Positions 10,652-19,481 of a stretch of 38,708 bases of DNA are shown here, one piece after another. A model generated the notes under the pieces. That model saw only the letters and a program-made list of their open reading frames with translations. It made no database searches and had not been told where the DNA came from. Position 1 is the first letter of the stretch; each line of letters begins with the position of its first letter. The DNA is from Candidatus Levybacteria bacterium CG_4_9_14_0_2_um_filter_35_21 (lineage in GTDB: Bacteria > Patescibacteriota > Microgenomatia > Levybacterales > UBA12049): NCBI GenBank assembly GCA_002788395.1, contig PFRF01000008.1:1-38708 (forward strand), in the 5' to 3' direction. Made by a program: the position numbers and the translations under genes.

Positions 10652-10731
10652 TCCCATAGAGCTCTTACTTGCTTCCGAGGTCTACGTCTTCGCGTCGCAA
10701 GGGCGAGTCAACGGGGCAAGATTGCAGAAAG
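10652..10731. repeat. GC-rich repeat element (copy A)
   Basis: CTTACTTGCTTCCGAGGTCTACGTCTTCGCGTCGCAAGGGCGAGTCAACGGGGCAAG aligns with copy B at about 17894-17955. Confidence 0.65.
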
Positions 10732-11901
10732 ATGAAAATAGCCATAGTACACGATTATATAAAAGAATTTGGTGGAGCAGAGAGGGTGTTGAAGGCTTTG
10801 TGTGAGGTTTATCCTGATGCACCGATTTATACAGCCTTTTACGACAAAAATTCAACCGCTTTTGAGCATTTTAAAGATAAAAAGATAATTACTTCCTGGT
10901 TTCAATATTTACCGTATTCTGCAAAGCTTGCCAGCCCATTAAGATTTCTAACTCCTTTAATCTGGAGAAGTTTTAGTTTTTTAAAATTTGATGTTGTTAT
11001 TTCTTCTGCCAGTTGGTATATCACTAAAGGCTTTGGCTCACGCCAAAACCTAAATTTAAAATTTAAAATTAAAAATTTAAAATTACCGGTGGAGGTTTGT
11101 TATTGTCATACACCACCGCGTTGGCTTTACGGATATAGCACGTCTGTAAACTTTCAAAAATATTTTATAGTAAAAATTTATGCGGCAATAGTAGGTTTTT
11201 TCTTAAGGCGTTATGATTTTAACCAGGCGCAAAAAGTAAATTATTTTATAGCTAATTCCGAGGAGGTAAAAAGTAGGATTAAAAAGTTTTATAAAAGAGA
11301 ATCAACTGTAATTTACCCGCCGGTATCATTACCAAAAGGCAATAAACAAGAAACAATAAACAAAAAGGACTATTATTTTATAGTCTCAAGGATTGTTGGA
11401 GCAAAGGGTTTAGATCTGGCCGTAGAAACTGCAATTAAAGGTAATTTTAAATTAAAAATTGCCGGATCCCCAGCAGGATATTATTTTGAATACAAAAAAC
11501 TGATGGACAAAGTCCATTCGACAAGCTCAGGGCAGGTTGAATTTGTCGGACAAGTTAGTGATGAAGATTTGGTAAAGCTTTACACAGGAGCAAAAGCCTT
11601 TTTGGCTTTGGCAAAAGATGAGGATTTTGGCATAACGCCGGTTGAGGCAATGAGCTGCGGGACACCAGTTATTGCTTTTAATGGAGGAGGGTATAAAGAA
11701 ACAGTAATAAATAACAAAACAGGAATTTTATTTGATAACTATTCTATTGATGGATTAATTACTGCAATTAAAGAATTTGAATCTCTTCGGCAAGCTCAGG
11801 GCAAGCAAATATCAGAAGATTGTATTGAACAGGCAGAAAAGTTTTCTAAGGAAAGATTTAAGAACGAAATTAAAGATTTTGTTAATAAAGTGGTGCACTG
11901 A
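10732..11901 (+). CDS. Glycosyltransferase family 4-like
   Basis: MKIAIVHDYIKEFGGAERVLKAL; FVGQVSDEDLVKLYTGAKAFLALAKDEDFGITPVEAMSCGTPVIAFNGGG; start moved from 10669. Confidence 0.92.
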   Translation: MKIAIVHDYIKEFGGAERVLKALCEVYPDAPIYTAFYDKNSTAFEHFKDKKIITSWFQYLPYSAKLASPLRFLTPLIWRSFSFLKFDVVISSASWYITKGFGSRQNLNLKFKIKNLKLPVEVCYCHTPPRWLYGYSTSVNFQKYFIVKIYAAIVGFFLRRYDFNQAQKVNYFIANSEEVKSRIKKFYKRESTVIYPPVSLPKGNKQETINKKDYYFIVSRIVGAKGLDLAVETAIKGNFKLKIAGSPAGYYFEYKKLMDKVHSTSSGQVEFVGQVSDEDLVKLYTGAKAFLALAKDEDFGITPVEAMSCGTPVIAFNGGGYKETVINNKTGILFDNYSIDGLITAIKEFESLRQAQGKQISEDCIEQAEKFSKERFKNEIKDFVNKVVH

Positions 11902-12083
11902 GGTCGGAATAAAAATTTTCTTGTTTACAACGCGAAAAAAAGCTTTGCAAAAATCAACTTGAAAACCCGCTAATGCAAACAGCGAAAATTTTCATCCCTC
12001 CCCGCGCCATAGAATTGATTTAAGTTATATAATTTAAGTTTTAAGTTTTTAGCTTTTAGTTTAAGCGACCGAAAGGAGCGATT

Positions 12084-12950
12084 ATGCCTGAATTACCCGA
12101 GATTGAAACTATCAAGATTGGACTTAGAAAATATTTAATTGGCAAGAAGATTGTTGATGTTGAGGTTAATATTCCTAAAATGTTTGTTGGGAAAAAAGAA
12201 GATATTCTCGGGGCAAAAATTGTCAACTTAAAGAGAATCGGCAAAGGCTTAATCATGGAGCTTGATAATAATTTTGTCCTAGCAGTTCATTTAAAAATGA
12301 CCGGACAGCTTGTTTATCGTGATGAAAATACCAAAAGCCAAGTTCTTTCTAAAAAAGTCGGTGGAGAAACTCTTCCGTCAAAATATTCACACATTATTTT
12401 TTCATTAGATAGAGGCGGAGTTCTTTTCTACAACGATCTTAGACAATTTGGTTGGATTAAAGTAATTAAAAAAGATGAGCTAATGGATGTTCCTTTTTTT
12501 AAGGAGATGGGTCCTGAGCCAAAAGTAGGGGATGATATAGCGGGAAAAGAACTGACTATAGATTACTTTAAAGAGGTAGTTCAAAAAGGGAATTTACCCA
12601 TCAAAATTATTCTTATGGATCAAAAACGGATTGGGGGAATAGGTAATATTTATGCAAACGATGCACTTTTTAAGGCGGGAATTGATCCAAGGAGAAAAGG
12701 AAAGACTTTAACAAAAAAAGAAATTAAAAAACTTTATGATGCAGTTTTTTATATCATTAAAAAAAGTCTGCAATATGGAGGATCATCAGACGAAAATTTT
12801 GTAAATGCTTTAGGGCAAGAGGGGAATTATCAGAAGCATGCTTTAGTTTACGGTAAAAAAGGGCAAAAATGTCCTAAATGCGGTTCAGTTATCGAAAAGA
12901 TTTTCCTTGGAGGTAGGGGAACCTTTTTTTGCCCCATTTGCCAAAAGTAA
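12084..12950 (+). CDS. mutM: Formamidopyrimidine-DNA glycosylase
   Basis: N-terminal PELPEIETI, C-terminal CPKCGSVIEKIFLGGRGTFFCPICQK zinc finger. Confidence 0.97.
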   Translation: MPELPEIETIKIGLRKYLIGKKIVDVEVNIPKMFVGKKEDILGAKIVNLKRIGKGLIMELDNNFVLAVHLKMTGQLVYRDENTKSQVLSKKVGGETLPSKYSHIIFSLDRGGVLFYNDLRQFGWIKVIKKDELMDVPFFKEMGPEPKVGDDIAGKELTIDYFKEVVQKGNLPIKIILMDQKRIGGIGNIYANDALFKAGIDPRRKGKTLTKKEIKKLYDAVFYIIKKSLQYGGSSDENFVNALGQEGNYQKHALVYGKKGQKCPKCGSVIEKIFLGGRGTFFCPICQK

Positions 12951-12994
12951 ATTTCGTAAAAATCTTATTAATTATGATATCCTGATAAAGGATT

Positions 12995-14551
12995 ATGAAA
13001 TTCACAAAAAAGGTGAAAAGCTTGTTGCCATTGAAGTTGGGTTGGCGTTTAATATTGAGATTAACATCTGGCCTTATAAAATTACATGATCCGATACTTG
13101 CTAAACCTGAAACCTCGCGTCCAATTATTGCAAGCCTTACCGCTCGAGCTTTGCTAGCGTTTGCCATAGGAAGCTATCTGCTCTTGTTTATTAGTTGGAC
13201 TTTACAAAATCATTACACATTTGGTACTTTTGGCTTTGATTTGGGTATTTTTGATCAGGGAGTGTGGTTACTTAGTCAGTTTAAAGAGCCGTTTATTACT
13301 GTTATGGGAACTCATCTATTTGGTGACCATACCTCCTTCATTCTCATATTATTAGTTCCACTCTACTGGATTTGGCCTTCTGTAAATGTACTTCTTGTTG
13401 TGCAGTGTCTAGTTTTGGGAATGGCCGCGATTCCCGCGTTTCTTCTTGGTCGATGGATGCTTCGGAATGAATGGTTGGCTCTTTGTGTAGCCATTGCTTA
13501 TTTATTGCAACCGGTAGTAGCATACACTAACTTGGAACAGTTTCACCCGGATGCTTTTGAAATACCATTGGTACTTTTTGTTTTTTACTTCATGGTAAGA
13601 GGACGCTGGAAAATGTTCCTAGGGTGTGTAATCACTTTGTTGTTGGTAAAAGAGGATGTAGCTCTTTTTACACTGCCTCTTGGGGTATATGTGGCAATGC
13701 GTTACAATCGGTGGATTGGATTTCTTACGGCGGGAATTTCCTTAGCCTATTTTATCCTAGTTGTATTAGTGATCTTGCCCGGTTTTAATCACGTAGGGAA
13801 CCTTGATGTATATCGTATTCCTTTTGGTGGACTTAGTGGTTTAATTAAGACTACATTTACTCATCCATGGGAGGTGGTTAGTTTGGCGTTTGGACCAGAT
13901 AAACCGCTCTATTTATTGCAGCTTCTTTTGCCCCTAGCTCTCTTGCCGCTTGGTTCCATGGTTGTATTTACCGCAGTAGGTCCTTTACTCTCTAATTTAC
14001 TGAGCAATTTTCCATATCAACATTGGATTCAGTATCACTATGCTACCCTTATCGTCCCGACGTTGATTGTTTCGGCTGTATTTACTCTGAGTAAAATTCC
14101 AAGAGGACTTACTCGCATCTTACCGGCAGTGGCATTGGTTGTAGCTTCGCTCGGGGGCCAATATTACTGGGGACCTAGTCCCTGGTCGCGAGTACCCGCA
14201 CCACTAGTGCGTGAGCCGTCGCCGTCGATAAATGAATTTCGTACAGCAACATTTCTAATTCCTCCGGACGCTCACTTGGCTACTTTTTACCGTTTTGTTC
14301 CTCATCTTTCTCACAGAGAACAAATCTATGAATTTCCTAATCCGTGGAGAGCGACATACTGGTTTGATTCTCGGCATGATGGACAACGGCTTCCTGAAGC
14401 GGATCAGGTAGAATTTGTTCTGCTTTCTCCGGGGCAGGAAGATCCTGTGGATCTTTCGTTAATTCCCCTGTTGAGAGATGAAGGTTTTATAACAATTTAT
14501 GAGTCATCAAGTTTGCTTCTTATGAAGCGTTTACCAAGATTGATTCCGTAA
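12995..14551 (+). CDS. DUF2079-like multi-pass membrane protein
   Basis: YTFGTFGFDLGIFDQGVWLLSQ and HLFGDHTSFILILLVPLYWIWP style motifs. Confidence 0.75.
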   Translation: MKFTKKVKSLLPLKLGWRLILRLTSGLIKLHDPILAKPETSRPIIASLTARALLAFAIGSYLLLFISWTLQNHYTFGTFGFDLGIFDQGVWLLSQFKEPFITVMGTHLFGDHTSFILILLVPLYWIWPSVNVLLVVQCLVLGMAAIPAFLLGRWMLRNEWLALCVAIAYLLQPVVAYTNLEQFHPDAFEIPLVLFVFYFMVRGRWKMFLGCVITLLLVKEDVALFTLPLGVYVAMRYNRWIGFLTAGISLAYFILVVLVILPGFNHVGNLDVYRIPFGGLSGLIKTTFTHPWEVVSLAFGPDKPLYLLQLLLPLALLPLGSMVVFTAVGPLLSNLLSNFPYQHWIQYHYATLIVPTLIVSAVFTLSKIPRGLTRILPAVALVVASLGGQYYWGPSPWSRVPAPLVREPSPSINEFRTATFLIPPDAHLATFYRFVPHLSHREQIYEFPNPWRATYWFDSRHDGQRLPEADQVEFVLLSPGQEDPVDLSLIPLLRDEGFITIYESSSLLLMKRLPRLIP

Positions 14552-14634
14552 ACGTTGTTTTATTAAAATCATTATGTTATGATTCTAATCTAGTACGAGT
14601 TAAGTTTTAAGGCGAGACGGATACTAGTTTTTTT

Positions 14635-15336
14635 ATGGCTAATTATTCGGAAAAGATAGTTATGTCAATAGGGGGATCGTTAATTGTTCCCAATGGAGGA
14701 ATTGATTCAAAGTTTCTTAAAGATCTCAATAAGTTTATAAGAGGACAACTGGCGAAAAACAAAAACCGCCAGTTTTTTTTGATCACAGGAGGAGGAATGA
14801 CTACTAGGCATTACCAAAAAGCTGCAAGTGATGTAATTGGGCGTCAGCTAACCGAAGACGACTTGGATTGGATTGGAATTCACGCTACCCGTTTAAACGG
14901 ACATTTATTAAGAACAATTTTTAGAGACATTGCCCACCCCATTATTATTGATGATTACAGTACTATTCGAAAACCCACAGAGCCAGTTATAGTCGGAGCA
15001 GGGTGGAAACCGGGCTGGTCTACGGATTATGATGCTGTTTTAGTTTGTGAAGATTATGGACCTAGAACCGTAATTAATTTAAGTAATATTAGCCAAGTTT
15101 ACAATAAAGATCCAAAGAAATTTACAGATGCTAAGCCACTTGATCAGGTTTCATGGGCAGATTTTAGAAAGATAATAGGCGATAAATGGAGTCCGGGAAT
15201 GAATGCTCCATTTGATCCGATTGCAGCTAAGAAAGCGCAAGAATTAGGAGTTAAAGTAATATTAATGGGTAAGGATTTTGACAATATCAGAAAATATTTT
15301 AAGGGCGAAAAATTCCTCGGTACTGTAATAGAATAG
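14635..15336 (+). CDS. pyrH: UMP kinase
   Basis: Amino acid kinase fold motifs: VMSIGGSLIVPNGG, ITGGGMTTRHYQ, WSTDYDAVLV, WSPGMNAPFDPIAAKKAQELGVKVILM. Confidence 0.85.
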   Translation: MANYSEKIVMSIGGSLIVPNGGIDSKFLKDLNKFIRGQLAKNKNRQFFLITGGGMTTRHYQKAASDVIGRQLTEDDLDWIGIHATRLNGHLLRTIFRDIAHPIIIDDYSTIRKPTEPVIVGAGWKPGWSTDYDAVLVCEDYGPRTVINLSNISQVYNKDPKKFTDAKPLDQVSWADFRKIIGDKWSPGMNAPFDPIAAKKAQELGVKVILMGKDFDNIRKYFKGEKFLGTVIE

Positions 15337-15430
15337 ATTCCCATAATTTAAAATTCTAAATTAAAAATTAAAAATTATTTAAACTTCTTAATTATTCCAT
15401 TGACTATTTGTACTATAATAACAATCGAGT

Positions 15431-16558
15431 ATGGTGTTAAAACATATTTTTCTTCAGAACTTTAGAAGTTATAAAAAACAGGACTTTGAATTCGACGAAA
15501 AAGCGACTCTTATAGTCGGAGTAAATACTTCGGGTAAAACAAACCTTATCGAAGCTATCTCCATGCTTTCTTCCGGAAAAAGTTTTAGGGCGGAAAAAGA
15601 AGATCAATTAATTAAATTTGGGCAAGATATTGCAAGAATTAAAGGTATAGTTAAAAACCAAGAAAACGAAAAAAATGAATTTGAAATTGTGCTTGCAAGT
15701 GGAGAATATAGTGGTAAAAGAAATATTAGTAAGAAATTTTTAGTAAACGGAGTTGCCAGAAAAAGAGTAGATTTTGCCGATAATTTTTCCGCAGTTTTAT
15801 TTTCTCCCGAAGATTTAGATATAATAATTGACGCACCATCCTTAAGAAGAAGATTTTTGGATAATGTATTGGAACAGGTAGATAGAGAATATAGAATTGC
15901 AATGATTGCGTACGCAAAGGGAATAAGACAAAGAAACGCGCTTTTGGAAATTGCCAGAGAGACCTTTCGGCTAGGCTCAGGACGAGCCCCACTTCGCCAA
16001 GGCTACGAGGGGCAGGCAGGGGGAAGAAACGAAAAACAATTTGAATATTGGGACCATTTGGTTATTGAAAATGGAGGAATAATTACCAAGAAGAGGGAAG
16101 AATTTTTAAATTTTGCCAACCTTACGGAAAAAGAATTTTTTGATTTTGCCGCTTTTTACGACAAAAGTATTATTTCCAAAGCCCGTCTTGAGCAGTATAA
16201 AGATGCGGAAGTTGGGGCTGCAGTTACTCTAGTTGGTCCGCACAGGGATGATTTTTCGGTTTCTATGTATGATAATGTGCTCCAAACTACTCACGATATT
16301 AAAGCCTATGGTTCCAGAGGACAACAGAGGTTGGCAATTTTACAGTTAAAACTTTTAGAGCTTTTATATATAGAAAAAATGCTTGGATATAGGCCGGTGC
16401 TTCTCTTAGACGATATTTTTTCCGAGTTAGACGAAGAGCACATTAATCTAATCTTAGAGATGCTTGGTAAGCAACAAACAATAATTACAACTGCCCATAA
16501 AGAACTTGTCCCTGTAAAAATTGCAAATAAAATGAAGACGATTGAGTTTGAAAAGTAG
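15431..16558 (+). CDS. recF: DNA replication and repair protein RecF, with an in-frame repeat insertion
   Basis: LQNFRSYKK, GVNTSGKTNLIEAISMLSSGKSFRA, SRGQQRLAILQLKLLEL, LLLDDIFSELD. Confidence 0.95.
   Translation: MVLKHIFLQNFRSYKKQDFEFDEKATLIVGVNTSGKTNLIEAISMLSSGKSFRAEKEDQLIKFGQDIARIKGIVKNQENEKNEFEIVLASGEYSGKRNISKKFLVNGVARKRVDFADNFSAVLFSPEDLDIIIDAPSLRRRFLDNVLEQVDREYRIAMIAYAKGIRQRNALLEIARETFRLGSGRAPLRQGYEGQAGGRNEKQFEYWDHLVIENGGIITKKREEFLNFANLTEKEFFDFAAFYDKSIISKARLEQYKDAEVGAAVTLVGPHRDDFSVSMYDNVLQTTHDIKAYGSRGQQRLAILQLKLLELLYIEKMLGYRPVLLLDDIFSELDEEHINLILEMLGKQQTIITTAHKELVPVKIANKMKTIEFEK
15967..16023. repeat. GC-rich repeat insertion in recF
   Basis: CTTCGCCAAGGCTACGAGGGGCAGGCAGGGGG encodes LRQGYEGQAGG; resembles element copies A and B. 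Confidence 0.6.
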
Positions 16559-16570
16559 TAAAATAGGAGA

Positions 16571-17428
16571 ATGCAAGAATTTAATAGCAAGGATTTAAAA
16601 AATTTATTTGTTCCCAATAAGGATTCTCATAAAGGGCAGAATGGGAAGTTAATGATAATTGGTGGATCTAAACTTTTTCATGCGGCATCTTTATGGTCTT
16701 TAAAAGTTGCCAGTAGAATTGTTGATATGGTCTTTTATTCCTCAGTTCCGGAAAATAACGAAATTGTTCAAAAAGTTAAAGAAGAATTTAGAGATGGAAT
16801 TGTAATTCCAAGAAATAAAATTGCAAATTATATCAACGAGGCGGATTGCGTCTTAATCGGTCCGGGGATGCCGAGAAAAGAGGGAGAGGAGGAGGGGGAT
16901 GATGATACAAAAGTAATCACAGAATACTTGCTCAAAAGTTCTCAAAATAAAAAATGGGTAATAGATGGAGGAAGTCTCCAAACCATTAATCCTTCTTTAA
17001 TTCCACAAGGCACAATCATAACTCCTCATACAAAAGAGTTTGAAAAACTCTTTAATTTCCAATTTCCAATTTCCAATTTCCAATCAAATTCAAATGATCA
17101 AATTTCTAAAATTGAAAAAATAGTTCAGGAGAAGGCTAAGAAATATAATTGTGTGGTGCTTTTAAAAGGATCTATTGATATTGTTTCAAACGGTGAAGAA
17201 ACAGTTCGAATTTCTGGAGGAAATGCAGGCATGACTAAAGGTGGAACGGGAGATGTTTTAGCAGGTTTAGTTGCTGCTTTATATTGTAAAAACGATGCAT
17301 TTTTAGCCGCATGTGCAGGCTCGTATATCAATAAAAAAACCGGAGAAAAGCTAGCGGAGAAGATGGGACTTTATTTTAATGCTTCCGACCTTGCCGACGA
17401 AATTCCAAAAGTAATGAAAAATTTGTAA
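16571..17428 (+). CDS. nnrD: ADP/ATP-dependent NAD(P)H-hydrate dehydratase
   Basis: SHKGQNGKLMIIGGS, VIDGGSLQ, IITPHTKEFEKL, GGNAGMTKGGTGDVLAGLVA. Confidence 0.9.
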   Translation: MQEFNSKDLKNLFVPNKDSHKGQNGKLMIIGGSKLFHAASLWSLKVASRIVDMVFYSSVPENNEIVQKVKEEFRDGIVIPRNKIANYINEADCVLIGPGMPRKEGEEEGDDDTKVITEYLLKSSQNKKWVIDGGSLQTINPSLIPQGTIITPHTKEFEKLFNFQFPISNFQSNSNDQISKIEKIVQEKAKKYNCVVLLKGSIDIVSNGEETVRISGGNAGMTKGGTGDVLAGLVAALYCKNDAFLAACAGSYINKKTGEKLAEKMGLYFNASDLADEIPKVMKNL

Positions 17429-17442
17429 GCTTGGAAATAGAT

Positions 17443-17715
17443 TTATGCTTTTTTTTGAAGTTTCTCGGAGAGACGAGTGAGCTGGAGAGTAATGGTAACT
17501 GCCAAAACAGTAACAACTACAGCATAAATAAATAAAGAAGCCAGCCCACTGCCATTTGGAAGCCACTTCTTAATGTAGTTGTTTACAAACTCCTGAATAA
17601 CCCCATTCCAGGCAAGAGCGGCAACTAAACCAAAGCCACTGGTAGAAAGAGCTACCATTTGTTTTACTGCTTCAACGTGTAATTTTTTATCTTTAATAAC
17701 TTTTTTCTTCGACAT
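17443..17715 (-). CDS. DUF5654-like small membrane protein
   Basis: MSKKKVIKDKKLHVEAVKQMVALSTSGFGLVAALAWNGVIQEFVNNYI. Confidence 0.75.
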   Translation of the reverse strand: MSKKKVIKDKKLHVEAVKQMVALSTSGFGLVAALAWNGVIQEFVNNYIKKWLPNGSGLASLFIYAVVVTVLAVTITLQLTRLSEKLQKKA

Positions 17716-17857
17716 AGGCAAATTATAGCATACCCCGATTAAATCAGGGCATATCTTGCTTTTTTTCGGGAAATATGCGTTAATAGCTAGTAACTTAAAG
17801 CTAATAGCTAAAAGCAATCTATCTTATTTTTAGTTCTAAGTTTTTACTTTTTAGTTA

Positions 17858-17884
17858 ATGTATAGTCCTAAATTTACAATCACC
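17858..17884 (+). pseudogene. Relic N-terminus of a Fic-family gene (MYSPKFTIT)
   Basis: Matches MYTPRFVIT at 17976; continues as repeat-derived sequence to a stop. Confidence 0.6.
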
Positions 17885-17893
17885 CCACACGAA

Positions 17894-17960
17894 ACTTACC
17901 TCCTCCCAAGGGCTACGTCCTTGCGTCGGAGGGGCGTTCATGCGGGGCAGGCAAATAAAC
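17894..17960. repeat. GC-rich repeat element (copy B)
   Basis: CTTACCTCCTCCCAAGGGCTACGTCCTTGCGTCGGAGGGGCGTTCATGCGGGGCAGGC. Confidence 0.65.
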
Positions 17961-17975
17961 AATAAATAAAACTAT

Positions 17976-19028
17976 ATGTATACACCTAGATTCGTAATTA
18001 CCAATAAGATTCTCAAAAATATTGGTAGTATTGAGGCAAGTAGAGAAGTAATCGACCACGCACCGCTTCTACCTTATTATGAAAAAGAATTTCAAAAAGA
18101 CGCAATAGTTAGAACCGTTCATTACGGAACTCATATAGAAGGAAATGAGCTTAATTTATCTCAGGCAGAAAAAGTCTTAGATGGACAAGATGTTCCTGCG
18201 AGAGAGCGGGATATTCAGGAAATAATAAATTACAGAAAAGTCATGCAATACATTGACCAATATCAAAAATCAAATATCAAAAATCAAATATCGGAAGAGG
18301 ACATAAGAGAAATACATAAGCTAACAGTAGATAAGATTTTAGAGCCGGAAAAGTGTGGGGTGTTTAGAAAAACTCAGGTAGTTGTTAAGAATAGTATTTC
18401 CGGTGAGGTTTCGTTTCGACCACCGATGGCAGTCGCGATTCCTTTCCAAATAAAGGACTTAATTGCGTTTATAAATAGCCAATTAGAACAAGATATTCAT
18501 CCTATTTTGAAATCAGGTTGTATTCATTATGAATTAGTTAGAATTCATCCTTTCGTTGACGGAAACGGTAGGGTAGCAAGAGCCCTTTCCACACTAATTC
18601 TTTTTAAAGAGGGGTATGATATTCGAAAGTTTTTTTCTTTAGAAGAATACTTTGATTCAAATGCTTCGTCTTATTATGACGCACTACAAAGTGTAGAAAA
18701 AAGAGGAGGAGATTTAACTTATTGGTTAGAGTATTTCTCTTTGGGTCTTTCTATTGAGCTTGCCAAGATAAAAGATAAGGTTGAGCGAATTTCGATAGAT
18801 GCCGGTTTAAAAGAAAAGCTTGGAGGACATCCCTTAATGCTTACGGAGCGTCAACTAAAAATAATCGAATACATTCAAAAAGTGGGTTTTCTGCAAAATA
18901 AAGCTTTTTCCCAGTTATTCCCCATGGTTTCCGAAGACACAATTCTAAATGAATTAAAAGAACTCTTAAAAACAGGGATAGTTAAAAAACAAGGCGTAAC
19001 CAAGGGTGCTAAATACGTAATAAAATAA
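17976..19028 (+). CDS. Fic family protein (AMPylase-like)
   Basis: HYGTHIEGNELNLSQAE and HPFVDGNGRVARAL motifs, C-terminal winged-helix-like region. Confidence 0.95.
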   Translation: MYTPRFVITNKILKNIGSIEASREVIDHAPLLPYYEKEFQKDAIVRTVHYGTHIEGNELNLSQAEKVLDGQDVPARERDIQEIINYRKVMQYIDQYQKSNIKNQISEEDIREIHKLTVDKILEPEKCGVFRKTQVVVKNSISGEVSFRPPMAVAIPFQIKDLIAFINSQLEQDIHPILKSGCIHYELVRIHPFVDGNGRVARALSTLILFKEGYDIRKFFSLEEYFDSNASSYYDALQSVEKRGGDLTYWLEYFSLGLSIELAKIKDKVERISIDAGLKEKLGGHPLMLTERQLKIIEYIQKVGFLQNKAFSQLFPMVSEDTILNELKELLKTGIVKKQGVTKGAKYVIK

Positions 19029-19031
19029 AAT

Positions 19032-19481
19032 ATGTCAATGATTGAAAGAAGAGTTCAGGCCGAACGCGGTACATTACCTATGTTAAGAATGGCAGTTGCG
19101 GATGACAGCCCTACTATTCTTAGAGTTTTTAGTAGGCTTGTACAAGCAGTTGGGGCAGAGAGAGTTGCGGTAATTGATCAATATAGTAGTGGAGAGAAAA
19201 TAATAAGTGCAGTAAAAGAAAATCCGGGTAAGTACAATTTGGTTATAACAGATGGAAAAATGGGTTTAGGCAAAAATGGAGTTGATGTGGCAAGAGAATT
19301 GGGAGGAATACTGCCTGTTTATATTTCAAGCGGCGGAATGAGCGATTTTGACATTGATGATCCAAAACTATTAGAAAAGACCGGTTTTAGTGGGGCATTA
19401 AGTAAACCATATAATATGAAAGATGTTCAAGTATTTCTCTCGTTAGCCTTGAAAAAACTAGCTCAGTCGGAAAAAAAATGA
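19032..19481 (+). CDS. Stand-alone response regulator receiver protein
   Basis: AVADDSPTILRVF, VITDGKMGLGKNGVDVA, ALSKPY motifs. Confidence 0.85.
   Translation: MSMIERRVQAERGTLPMLRMAVADDSPTILRVFSRLVQAVGAERVAVIDQYSSGEKIISAVKENPGKYNLVITDGKMGLGKNGVDVARELGGILPVYISSGGMSDFDIDDPKLLEKTGFSGALSKPYNMKDVQVFLSLALKKLAQSEKK

Noticed and set aside
10379-10657. Minus ORF rich in Ser/Phe
   Set aside because: Antisense of a Lys/Glu-rich exonuclease C-terminus; low complexity.
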